Shown piece by piece: positions 7,621 to 14,322 of a stretch of 36,676 nt of DNA. A program made the position numbers and the translations under genes. The notes beneath the pieces are model-generated. The model was not told the origin of the DNA and made no database searches. It saw only the letters and a program-made list of their open reading frames with translations. Numbering within the stretch: position 1 is the first letter of the stretch; each line of letters begins with the position of its first letter. The DNA comes from Phycisphaerae bacterium (GTDB lineage: Bacteria; Planctomycetota; Phycisphaerae; Sedimentisphaerales; Anaerobacaceae), in contig JAIPFM010000031.1 in NCBI GenBank assembly GCA_021736645.1, positions 1 through 36,676 of the forward strand. Direction: 5' to 3'.

Positions 7621-8775
7621 ATGGCAATGACATCGCGTGAACGGATATTGGCGGCTCTCAACCATGAGCAACCGGATCGTGTGCCCATTGATCTGGGCGG
7701 CAACCAGACAGGCATTCATCGGGATGCCTACATCGCCTTGCTGAAGCATCTCGGTATTCAGGACGAGGTCGTGATCATGGATGCCGTGCAGCAACTGGCC
7801 CAGCCGTGTGAGGCCGTGCTGGAACGGCTGCGCGTGGACACGCGTTACATTGCGGCCGGTGCAGCAGCGGACTTCAAGGGCGGCATCGAGATCCATGAGC
7901 GAGACGGCCGCACCTGGCACGATCTCGTGGACGAATTCGGCATTCGCTGGTCCATGCCTGACGATGCGCCCCTCTACATGGACATCACGCATCACCCCCT
8001 GGCTGACGCCACCATCAACGATATCAAGGACTATCCCTTCCCCAGGGGAGATGACCCCGGCCGATTCGCAGGCCTGAGGGACCAGGCCCTGGCCATTCGA
8101 AATGACACGCCCTATGCCTGTGTGAGCGGGATCTCCGGTGTAGTGTATGAGATCTGCTGGTACATGAGAGGTCTGGAACAGTGGTTCATGGACATGCTCA
8201 CTGAGCCTGCATTCTGTGAGGCCTTGATCGACCAGACTTTGAAGTTCTGGATGGACTGGTTCCGCGTGTTCCTGGACGAGGTCGGTGACGTGGTGGACGT
8301 GATCATGATCGGCGACGACCTGGCTGCACAGTCCGGTCCGCTCTTCAATCCGGAGATCTATCGTAAGATTGTCAAGCCGCGTCACAAACAACTGGTGCAG
8401 TACATTCGTTCCCGAACCAAGGCCAAGATCTGGTACCACACCTGCGGTGCATGCCGCACTTACATACCGGATCTGCTGGACAATGGCATCGACATCCTCA
8501 ACCCGGTGCAGATCAGTGCCGCGAACATGGAGCCTGCTGACCTGAAGAAGACCTTTGGCAAGGAGCTCGTCTTCTGGGGCGGCGGCATCGATGCGCAGCA
8601 TGTCCTGCCCAATGGCACACCCGAGCAGATTTGCGAACATGTCCGTCAAAATGTCACGGCCTTCAAGCCGGGCGGAGGTTACATCTTCAACAACGTACAC
8701 AACATCCAGGGCGGTGTCTCCCCGGAAAACATCCTGGCCCTGTTCGACGCGGCGTATGAGTATGGCGGGTATTAG
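7621..8775 (+). CDS. uroporphyrinogen decarboxylase / corrinoid methyltransferase family protein
   Basis: The product is 384 residues. ATG 7621 follows AAGGAG by 6 bases. The N-terminus RERILAALNHEQPDRVPIDLGG is the classic opening of the UroD/MtaA/CmuA superfamily. The motif YHTCGAC (H273, C275, C278) matches the His-x-Cys zinc-binding element of cobalamin-dependent methyltransferases such as MtbA, rather than the porphyrin site of HemE. The C-terminus VFWGGGIDAQHVLPNGT followed by FNNVHNIQGGVSPENI is typical of the uncharacterised branch abundant in PVC and Hydrogenedentes genomes. A role in methyl transfer or demethylation is therefore more likely than haem synthesis. No corrinoid protein or other heme gene is adjacent, so the substrate remains open. 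Confidence 0.9.
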   Translation: MAMTSRERILAALNHEQPDRVPIDLGGNQTGIHRDAYIALLKHLGIQDEVVIMDAVQQLAQPCEAVLERLRVDTRYIAAGAAADFKGGIEIHERDGRTWHDLVDEFGIRWSMPDDAPLYMDITHHPLADATINDIKDYPFPRGDDPGRFAGLRDQALAIRNDTPYACVSGISGVVYEICWYMRGLEQWFMDMLTEPAFCEALIDQTLKFWMDWFRVFLDEVGDVVDVIMIGDDLAAQSGPLFNPEIYRKIVKPRHKQLVQYIRSRTKAKIWYHTCGACRTYIPDLLDNGIDILNPVQISAANMEPADLKKTFGKELVFWGGGIDAQHVLPNGTPEQICEHVRQNVTAFKPGGGYIFNNVHNIQGGVSPENILALFDAAYEYGGY

Positions 8776-8887
8776 GTTTTAGGGGTTAGAGGTTAGGGAT
8801 TGCAGATCTATTTGGGTCGGACCACAGCAACTGTTTCAGCCACAAATAGTTACCTCAATAGATGGCAAGCATAATGGCTTAAACCTG

Positions 8888-8929
8888 CCATTTTGATATC
8901 AAAATGGTTGCTCTAATGTCAAGTGACAT
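8888..8929. promoter_or_regulatory. two adjacent palindromes (20-bp perfect, and 6-2-6)
   Basis: CCATTTTGATATCAAAATGG at 8888-8907 is a perfect 20-base palindrome. Eight bases later ATGTCA-AG-TGACAT occupies 8916-8929. Paired symmetric sites of this kind are typical of dimeric repressor operators, but no gene starts nearby, so the function is unknown. They may be remnants of a lost promoter. Confidence 0.5.
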
Positions 8930-9124
8930 ATCATCCTCGGTTTTTCTTAGAAGTACAATTTCATGGGCAAAATGGGGCTTCTAAACCCAGAAAAAAGGGG
9001 TCCTGAGAGATTAACTGATTGGCCATAAAAGACTTAGCGTGGCGACCCCAAAATATGATGTTAACGATTTTGGATTCAAAGGATTAAATCAGGCACAACC
9101 CTGCATTCGCCTTTGTATTCAGCC

Positions 9125-9168
9125 GGGACGCATCGTCGGTCGCCTAGGCTCCCTTAACGAAACGTCCC
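9125..9168 (-). repeat. REP-like hairpin 1 (minus orientation)
   Basis: On the plus strand GGGACG (9125-9130) pairs with CGTCCC (9163-9168), and TCGT pairs with ACGA inside it. The loop contains the small palindrome GCCTAGGC. Read on the minus strand it is framed by GGATGGGAC and GTCCCGGCTGA, the same frame as hairpin 2. This suggests a pair of inverted REP elements beside the RAYT gene. Confidence 0.6.
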
Positions 9169-9256
9169 ATCCTTTTTACCGGCATAACGGTTAGAAACCC
9201 AAACCATTTGCCCGGCAGGACGGTCCGCATTTTAACCCTCGACCAGAGTGTGGGAT

Positions 9257-9296
9257 GGGACACATCATTTAGCGAAGAATGAGCGTGATGTGTCCC
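9257..9296 (+). repeat. REP-like hairpin 2 (plus orientation)
   Basis: GGGACACATCA (9257-9267) pairs perfectly with TGATGTGTCCC (9286-9296) around an 18-base loop. The flanks GGGATGGGAC and GTCCCGGCTAA match those of hairpin 1 on the opposite strand. It lies about 50 bases beyond the 3' end of the transposase remnant. Confidence 0.65.
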
Positions 9297-9347
9297 GGCT
9301 AAGCGCCGGAGCGGTAGCACCACAAGTCAATAAGTAGCCGTGAGATG

Positions 9348-9659
9348 CTAAACTGTTACCATCAGATGACCACTACGGCGGTGCCTGCGATTGAAATACA
9401 CCGTGTAAGACGTCTGAAATCGATGCATAAAACGGCTGAGATTCCCACGCGGCGTTTCCAAAACCATGTGCACGTGATTGCTCATGAGGCAGTATAAATA
9501 CAATCGAATCTCATACCGCTCAACGCTATCAGAGAGCGTCTGAATGAACCGATCGCGGTCGCTATCGGTCTTGAAAATACACTTGCGATCATTACCACGA
9601 AGCGTTACACCTGTCCCGGCGCAACGAATGTGGAGTGGGATGATACACAGCATCTTCAT
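9348..9659 (-). CDS. truncated REP-associated tyrosine transposase (RAYT, Y1/IS200-like)
   Basis: The product is 103 residues. VTLRGNDRKCIFKTDSDRDRF, then YLYCLMSNHVHMVLETP, with the HUH-type HxH pair, and LSRFMHRFQTSYTVYFNRRH, with the candidate catalytic tyrosine, follow the RAYT pattern in order. Full-length RAYTs are usually over 150 residues and continue after NRRHRRxGHLFQGR. Here the frame diverges at GHLMVTV and stops, and REP-like hairpins begin about 50 bases further on. The N-terminus has no clear ribosome binding site and the usual MARPLRIE start is degraded. It is therefore most likely a decaying gene, although both catalytic motifs survive. RAYTs mobilise short palindromic REP sequences, which fits the hairpins beside it. 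Confidence 0.75.
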   Translation of the reverse strand: MKMLCIIPLHIRCAGTGVTLRGNDRKCIFKTDSDRDRFIQTLSDSVERYEIRLYLYCLMSNHVHMVLETPRGNLSRFMHRFQTSYTVYFNRRHRRSGHLMVTV

Positions 9660-10230
9660 ATTCTATACGCAACGCCCCGGCGCCAGCCATCTGCGTGCAT
9701 CCTGCTTTTATCTGCGGCTTTAAAGAAGTTTTTTATAAAACAACACTTCCATCCGACTAACCTCAGCTTGGTCACACGATACCCCCCAAAACGAAACTCA
9801 GCAAAGCCCAAAGGAACACGCACTTTCACGAATGCCTTCCAGGTCTTCCTGTCGGATAGTCGGACGGTGGAACAGTAGGACAGTCAGACGGTTTGACGGT
9901 CGGGCAGTTGGCATGTTACGGACGGCCCCTTCGCATTAAAACCAAGCCGTTCACAAAAGTGGGCGACAGAAGGAGTCGACCAAGCTTGCTTGACGAGACA
10001 TTCCTGACAAAGCACACGCAGGTCACGAAGAGACCTGGAATGGCGAACTTACGCACAAGTCAACCACCACGATCCCGCGACAGCCTCCATGCGTCTCAAT
10101 GCCCTTCCATGGTGGAGAAAAATAAGACAAGAAAGGTTTTGTCTGAATTAAGGAATCCGTGTTAATCCGTGAAATCCCCCTCAGGGGCAGGCGTGTCAAA
10201 GAACAGTTCTTTGTTACTGGTTATTGCCCA

Positions 10231-10305
10231 GTGAAAGAAGCTTTCACGGATCGCTGCGATTTGGTTTCTGGTTGTTGGTTTCTGCCCGGTGAAAGAAGCT
10301 TTCAC
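10231..10305. repeat. two copies of palindrome GTGAAAG-AAG-CTTTCAC
   Basis: The identical 17-base inverted repeat lies at 10231-10247 and 10289-10305, a 58-base period. Both are preceded by similar sequence (TTATTGCCCA and TTTCTGCCCG), so a unit of about 58 bases was duplicated. Confidence 0.7.
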
Positions 10306-10576
10306 GGGCCAAGGGTTGTTAGTTCTTTGCGAACTTGAGTGAGCCCTCAGCCAACGGGCGCGAGACCACATGTCGTTTTTGGACACTCAGTCTCCCCTGA
10401 TCCCTGACCCCCAGCCCCTAGTCCCTGATTCTCCGTCCCATATTATCTCCACGCACAGTACCGTTGCCGGGCATCTCAAATTTGTTTTGGAGGACCATGA
10501 CTTTTGTTCGGTTTTTGTTTGGGTGTTTTGTGTGTGCCGGCCGATAGAAAGCTTTAGGCACTCTGACGAGGCGATT

Positions 10577-10702
10577 GCGTCGGCCCGAGGCTGAGCGAAA
10601 CGTCCGGATGCAAGGCGGCCGAAGCAGGTCCCCTGGGGATCGATGGAGGCCAACGCCGCAGGCGGATGTTGCAGCCAGCCGAAGCCAGCAGGGTTTTGTT
10701 AG
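10577..10702 (+). repeat. dispersed repeat, copy A
   Basis: This 126-base segment matches the reverse complement of 33618-33758. Shared exact blocks include GCGTCGGCCCG at the left, GATGCAAGGC, the 20-base CAGGTCCCCTGGGGATCGAT (10625-10644), and GCCGAAGCCAGCAG near the right end. The right end GGTTTTGTTAG is complementary to the other copy's outer end, which reads CCAACAAAACC on the minus strand, so terminal inverted repeats are possible. No coding potential is evident. Confidence 0.8.
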
Positions 10703-10738
10703 CGTGTCTTATATCAAGGTTTATTTTGAGGTCGAATG

Positions 10739-11254
10739 ATGAGCATGTATCACACAACACCAATCAATGAGAAGGCCAGACATCTGGATTCTCTTTGTCA
10801 GTTTGGACCGGGCGGCGAGTTTGCCTTTACCTGGTCTCAGGAGCCTGAACAGGGCTGTTCAAAACAAAATCCAATTACAGGTCTGGGCAAGGCCCTATTG
10901 GGTATGGCAGGGGCCATGCTGGGTCTGTATCAAACCAAAGAGCCCGTCGCCAGCGATCTGAATAACAACGCATCCCGGTATAAACGCTTTGAGGAGCCAG
11001 TACATGACACGACCCACACGCAACCAGGCAGTCCATCTTACGCCGCGTCAGCACCAGATTCTCGAAGCCATCTCCGCTTCTCAGCAGAATCGCGCCTGTT
11101 CGCCGACGATGGCGGAACTGGCACGCGACCTGTGCCTAAGCCGAAGCACCGTGTTCGAACATATGGCAGAGCTCCGCGAAAAAGGCATCCTCACGATTTG
11201 CCCGGGCAAGGCACGCTCTTCGAGGTTGACTTCTCTCGGGCAAGGACGGCTTGA
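10739..11254 (+). CDS. doubtful small ORF upstream of and overlapping lexA
   Basis: ATG 10739 has GAGG 7 bases upstream. The first 85 or so codons, up to the lexA start, look codon-biased like a real gene (MSMYHTTPINEK at the start, a small hydrophobic stretch GLGKALLGMAGAMLGLY in the middle). The frame then continues for 250 bases inside lexA in another phase, where it is probably only a shadow. I recognise no family. Either the true stop was lost by a frameshift near 10990, or this is the remnant of a gene once co-transcribed with lexA, or it is non-coding leader. The palindrome at 10846-10861 lies inside it. Confidence 0.3.
   Translation: MSMYHTTPINEKARHLDSLCQFGPGGEFAFTWSQEPEQGCSKQNPITGLGKALLGMAGAMLGLYQTKEPVASDLNNNASRYKRFEEPVHDTTHTQPGSPSYAASAPDSRSHLRFSAESRLFADDGGTGTRPVPKPKHRVRTYGRAPRKRHPHDLPGQGTLFEVDFSRARTA
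10846..10861. promoter_or_regulatory. candidate LexA-type operator TGAACAG-GG-CTGTTCA
   Basis: A 16-base palindrome with 7-base arms lies 142 bases upstream of the lexA start. Known LexA boxes use GAAC/GTTC half-sites with a 4-base spacer in Firmicutes; here the spacer between GAAC and GTTC is 6. Autoregulation is plausible but unproven. Confidence 0.4.
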
Positions 11255-11672
11255 TCAGATCCATGGACTGTCCAGTGGTATGGAAGAGGTGTCACTCGAT
11301 CCCGGGAGCATTCCCCTGGTGGGCCGGGTTGCAGCAGGCATGCCCATGGAGGCCGTGGAAGACAGACAGTCTCTGTCCCTGCAGGGCATGTTCGGCAGTG
11401 ATCAGGGCGTCTTTTCGCTCCAGGTGACAGGGGACAGCATGATCGAGGACAACATCCACAATGGTGACTACGTGATCTGTCGCCGTACCTGCGTGGCCCG
11501 TGACGGGGAACTGGTAGTAGCCATTGTGGACGATGAAGAGGCCACACTCAAACGCTTTTACAAAGAAAAAGACCGTGTCAGGCTGCAGCCGGCCAACAGT
11601 GCCTATGAGCCCATCTATACCAGCAACTGCCGCATCGAAGCCGTGGTCGTGGGCCTGCTCCGCCAGATGTAA
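11004..11672 (+). CDS. lexA: LexA repressor (SOS response)
   Basis: The product is 222 residues. ATG 11004 is chosen over an in-frame TTG at 10989 because GAGGAG lies at 10991-10996. The N-terminal winged helix-turn-helix starts HLTPRQHQILEAI and has the recognition region SPTMAELARDLCLSRSTVFEHM (in parts, residues 33-54). The C-terminal S24 autoprotease domain shows the cleavage site A111-G112 (GRVAAGMP), the catalytic serine S145 in GDSMIED and the lysine K183 in EEATLKRFY. All residues needed for RecA-stimulated self-cleavage are present, so it should be a working SOS repressor. The DNA-binding helix departs from the E. coli type, fitting a lineage-specific operator. No umuDC, imuB or dnaE2 gene lies beside it, and the gene after it converges. 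Confidence 0.95.
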   Translation: MTRPTRNQAVHLTPRQHQILEAISASQQNRACSPTMAELARDLCLSRSTVFEHMAELREKGILTICPGKARSSRLTSLGQGRLDQIHGLSSGMEEVSLDPGSIPLVGRVAAGMPMEAVEDRQSLSLQGMFGSDQGVFSLQVTGDSMIEDNIHNGDYVICRRTCVARDGELVVAIVDDEEATLKRFYKEKDRVRLQPANSAYEPIYTSNCRIEAVVVGLLRQM

Positions 11673-11678
11673 GGGAGC

Positions 11679-11860
11679 GGGGTTCAGGGGTCAGGGGTCA
11701 CGGGTCAGGGTTGTCTTGAGGTTTCTGCTTGGACAACGTTGCGCTCTATGGTCAACCGGCGTGGGGCAAAGCCCCACACCTCATACCTAAAGCTTAAAAC
11801 CAAACACGAATCCCCGATCCCCGATCCCTGACCCCTGATCCCTGATCCCTAATCCCTAAC
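11679..11860. repeat. inverted blocks of GGGTCAGGGG / CCCTGACCCC words
   Basis: GGTTCAGGGGTCAGGGGTCA-type words at 11679-11710 face complementary CCCTGACCCCTGATCCCTGA-type words at 11812-11860. Between the blocks lies the lexA terminator-like hairpin. The gap separates the convergent lexA and aldo/keto reductase genes. Confidence 0.6.
11761..11777 (+). terminator. hairpin GTGGGGC-AAA-GCCCCAC between convergent genes
   Basis: Perfect 7-base GC-rich arms surround a 3-base loop, 88 bases after the lexA stop. No T-run follows. A bidirectional terminator for lexA and the converging reductase gene is the simplest reading. Confidence 0.45.
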
Positions 11861-12799
11861 CTAGTTCCTGGCTACATCCGGGATGGTCTCTGTCCAGGGA
11901 CGCCTGGGCGTCTGGCGGACTCGGTCTGTAAAATCCTTGCACTGTGAGAGCTTGTCAAAGCCGACAGTGACAGCACTGACGCACCCCAGATTCATGGCGA
12001 AGTCGATGGAGCGATTGATCTTGTCCGGCTCCTTGCCGAATCGTCCTTCGCCAATGATCTTCATGCCCACCACGCCCTTGCCATTGGCCTTGAATTCCTG
12101 GAGCACCGGTACGACCTTGGCAGGGCTGTCGTCCATGAGTGCGCCATAGGGATTGATGCGCGTATGTACGGAATCCACCCACGGTTCCCTGGCTGCGGCC
12201 TGCAGGGCTGCCAGTGAGTGACAGGACACACCCACGGCCCGAATCAGGCCCTTGCGTTTGAGGTCGTCCATGATCTTCATCTGGTCTGCCTGCTCGTTCA
12301 CCCAGTCCGGACTGGTCTGGCAGTGGATCAGTACCAGGTCAATGTAGTCTGTGTTCAACTCCTTGAGAAACCGCTCTACCACGATATTGGCAGCAGGGCG
12401 TTCCGGTTCAGGGATGCCGCCGCGGCCCTGCCAGATTTTGGAGACCATGACCAGTTCCTTGCGCGGTATGGCCTTGAGTGCAGTGCTGATAATGGGATGT
12501 GTGCCATACAGGTCTGCCATGTCGAACCATCGGACACCCTGGTCAAAGCACTCCATGATGACTTTTGACGCATTCTCCTGACCCATGCGTGTCAGGTTGC
12601 ACTGGCGGTTGCCGCCGCGTACACCGGTACCCATGCCCACGCGTGTCATCTTGATCCCGGTGCTGCCCAGGGGCACCAACTCGCAGGGATCGTATGTGGT
12701 GGGAAAGGCCTCAGCCCAGGCCAGTGGTTGGCGTCCGGCCAATAGGGCCCCTGCACCGGCCAGCGTACCAGCCAGAAAATCTCGTCTGCGTATAGCCAT
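11861..12799 (-). CDS. Tat-exported aldo/keto reductase
   Basis: The product is 312 residues. ATG 12799 has AGGAG 8 bases upstream. The N-terminus MAIRRRDFLAGTLAGAG carries a twin-arginine signal (RRRDFL), then a hydrophobic stretch and a likely cleavage near AWAEA, so export by the Tat system is predicted. The aldo/keto reductase tetrad is visible: D93 and Y98 in WFDMADLYGTH, K121 in VSKIWQ, and H159 in LVLIHCQ. The (beta/alpha)8 barrel appears complete, and NAD(P)H-dependent reduction of a carbonyl compound is expected. Secreted members of this family are common in PVC genomes next to sugar-converting oxidoreductases. The substrate is unknown. A strong palindrome at 12821-12851 lies just before the ribosome binding site and may control the gene. 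Confidence 0.92.
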   Translation of the reverse strand: MAIRRRDFLAGTLAGAGALLAGRQPLAWAEAFPTTYDPCELVPLGSTGIKMTRVGMGTGVRGGNRQCNLTRMGQENASKVIMECFDQGVRWFDMADLYGTHPIISTALKAIPRKELVMVSKIWQGRGGIPEPERPAANIVVERFLKELNTDYIDLVLIHCQTSPDWVNEQADQMKIMDDLKRKGLIRAVGVSCHSLAALQAAAREPWVDSVHTRINPYGALMDDSPAKVVPVLQEFKANGKGVVGMKIIGEGRFGKEPDKINRSIDFAMNLGCVSAVTVGFDKLSQCKDFTDRVRQTPRRPWTETIPDVARN

Positions 12800-12820
12800 G
12801 CTGCTATCTCCTCATGTCAT

Positions 12821-12851
12821 ACTTTGATGAAATGATACATTTCGTCAAAGT
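12821..12851. promoter_or_regulatory. 14-bp near-perfect inverted repeat upstream of the aldo/keto reductase gene
   Basis: ACTTTGATGAAATG (12821-12834) and CATTTCGTCAAAGT (12838-12851) are complementary at 13 of 14 positions around the loop ATA. The repeat begins 21 bases before the start codon, just outside the ribosome binding site. It could be a repressor operator or a leader hairpin. Confidence 0.6.
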
Positions 12852-12994
12852 GGTTCACGGTTTTAAGGTTCACGGTTCACAGTTCACAGTTCACGGTTCA
12901 TTGTTCAAAGTTCAAAGTTCACGGTTCAAAGTTCACGGTTCACGGTTCACGGTTCACAGTTCACAGTTCATGGTTCACGGTTCACAGTTCACGG
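12852..12994. repeat. GGTTCACG/GTTCACA word array
   Basis: About 140 bases consist almost wholly of 7-11-base words GGTTCACG, GTTCACA and GTTCAAA in irregular order. There are no spacers of constant length, so this is not CRISPR. The words are complementary to those at 13194-13259. Confidence 0.85.
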
Positions 12995-12999
12995 AATGG

Positions 13000-13193
13000 A
13001 ACAGGTTTAGAATCGCGTTACCTTAATCCACTTACTTGCCGCTCACAGCTCATGTGCAGCAAAAACAGGTGTTTCATAATTCGGGCGATACTGCAGTTAT
13101 CATACCCGGTCAGCGTGGGCAATATCAAGCAAAACAAGTTGCGGAGGGGGGCAGACCACGGATCACAGATCACGGTTTCGGTGGGCTTTAGCG
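13000..13193. other. non-coding core between the two word arrays
   Basis: I see no gene or clear structure in this stretch. Together with the arrays on either side and the palindrome at 12821, it forms the 464-base gap between the aldo/keto reductase and M42 peptidase genes. Confidence 0.5.
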
Positions 13194-13259
13194 ACCGTGA
13201 ACTTCAAAACCGTGAACCGTGAACCCATATAACCGTGAACCCCTATCAACCGTGAACCC
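13194..13259. repeat. AACCGTGAACC word array (inverse of 12852-12994)
   Basis: Five or so ACCGTGAAC words run up to the stop codon of the M42 peptidase gene. They are the reverse complement of the words in the array at 12852-12994, so the two blocks form one large imperfect inverted repeat. Confidence 0.8.
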
Positions 13260-13263
13260 GTTT

Positions 13264-14322
13264 TTATGGCCTGTAGTCGCGGTTGGCCGGGTGGGCGGCG
13301 ATGTATTCCACGATGAGTTTGATGGTATTGTCCAGGTCGAGCTTGGAGATCACCTCGACTGGGGTGTGCATGTAGCGGTTCGGGATGCTGATCAGGCCTG
13401 TGGCTGTACCGCCCCGGCTGAGCTGCATGGCATTGGCGTCTGTGCCAGTGCCGCGGGGTTCTGCTGTGACCTGGTACGGGATCTTGTGTTTCTTGGCAAC
13501 CTTGAACAGGTGATCCTCCATCACAGGGTTGATATTGGGGCCTCTGTGCAGGACCGGGCCCTTGCCCAGGGCCACTACGCCGATCTTTTTGGGGTCTGTT
13601 TCCGGGTGATCGCTGGCAAACGTGACATCCAGGGCAAATCCTGCGTCCGGGTTGACGCGGTAGGACGAGGTGATCGCACCGCGCAGGCCCACCTCTTCCT
13701 GCACCGTGGCCACGCCCATGACACAGATGTTGAGTTTGCGTTTGGCCAGGGCTTTCATGACCTCGGCCACTACAAAGGCACCGGTCTTGTCATCCGTGGC
13801 ACGGGATACGAGCTTGTCGCCGTCCAGGGGGCGGCAGGGCACGTCCACGACAATGGGGTCGCCCACACTCACGCGTTTTTGAGCGGCCTCCTGGGAGTCT
13901 GCGCCGATGTCCACCCAGATGTTTTCCATCTCCACGACCTTTTTTCGTTCCTCGGGTGTCATCTGGTGAATGGCCTTTCGCCCGATCACACCAAAGACTT
14001 CACCCTGTTTGGTCATGATCTTGACGCGCTGACCCACAAGCAGAGACGGGTCCATGCCGCCGATCTGGGCCGTGTAGATGTAGCCCTTTTCATCGATGTA
14101 GGTGATCATCAGGCCAATCTCGTCAATATGACCTGCCAGCATGAATTTGAATTTGGCCTTGGGATTCAACACCGCAATGGAATTGCCGTGCACATCAGGA
14201 ATGAGCTGGTCCACGTGCTTTTTCACATACTCACGCCAGATCCTGGCAGCGGGCTGTTCATAGCCGGACGGGCTGGGTGTCTCGAGCAGGTTGACCAAAA
14301 AATTCTCTGATGCCTTATTCAT
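13264..14322 (-). CDS. M42 family metallopeptidase (glutamyl aminopeptidase-like)
   Basis: The product is 352 residues, full length for the family. ATG 14322 has AAAGG 6 bases upstream. The M42 di-metal site is complete: H65 and D67 in LAGHIDEIGL, D177/D178 in SRATDDKTGAF, E209/E210 in VATVQEEVGLRGA, D232 in ALDVTFASDHP and H319 in RYMHTPVEV. These cytosolic dodecameric enzymes (TET type) trim N-terminal residues from peptides using two zinc or cobalt ions. Some members were formerly called endoglucanase M or FrvX. The gene has word repeats immediately after its stop and appears monocistronic. Which residue it prefers to remove cannot be read from the sequence. Confidence 0.94.
   Translation of the reverse strand: MNKASENFLVNLLETPSPSGYEQPAARIWREYVKKHVDQLIPDVHGNSIAVLNPKAKFKFMLAGHIDEIGLMITYIDEKGYIYTAQIGGMDPSLLVGQRVKIMTKQGEVFGVIGRKAIHQMTPEERKKVVEMENIWVDIGADSQEAAQKRVSVGDPIVVDVPCRPLDGDKLVSRATDDKTGAFVVAEVMKALAKRKLNICVMGVATVQEEVGLRGAITSSYRVNPDAGFALDVTFASDHPETDPKKIGVVALGKGPVLHRGPNINPVMEDHLFKVAKKHKIPYQVTAEPRGTGTDANAMQLSRGGTATGLISIPNRYMHTPVEVISKLDLDNTIKLIVEYIAAHPANRDYRP

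Larger units (their letters stand above)
8776..9347. other. gene-free region with palindromes and REP-like hairpins
   Basis: No credible reading frame is present. It opens with a TTAGGTTTTAGGGGTTAG-type word repeat right at the stop of the UroD-family gene. It then holds two palindromes (8888-8929), a possible long stem GGGGTC (8998-9003) / GACCCC (9043-9048), and two REP-like hairpins (9125-9168, 9257-9296) leading into the transposase remnant. Confidence 0.7.
9660..10735. other. gene-free region rich in short repeats
   Basis: I see no convincing gene here. The contents are: word repeats of the ATCTGCG kind at about 9686-9722; a GTCGGACGG-type block at about 9850-9910; AATCCGTG words at about 10150-10175; two copies of a 17-base palindrome at 10231 and 10289; CTGATCCCTGACC words at about 10388-10436; and copy A of a dispersed repeat at 10577-10702. 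Short open frames exist but lack ribosome binding sites and coding-like composition. Confidence 0.65.

Noticed and set aside
9120..9310. Cyclic-di-GMP or other riboswitch on the minus strand
   Set aside because: GGGACG and similar fragments recall the GEMM motif, but the conserved core order is absent and the stretch is better explained as paired REP-like hairpins.
10577..10702. Integron attC site
   Set aside because: Length and complementary AAC/GTT ends are suggestive, but the core GTTRRRY is not matched (GTTAGCG and GTTAACA), and there are no cassettes or integrase.
12852..12994. CRISPR-like repeat array
   Set aside because: Words are only 7-11 bases, irregular and without unique spacers of constant length; no cas gene is near.
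13219..14310. Plus-strand open frame of 363 codons over the M42 gene
   Set aside because: The minus-strand M42 peptidase has all its metal ligands and a good start, so the opposite frame is a shadow.
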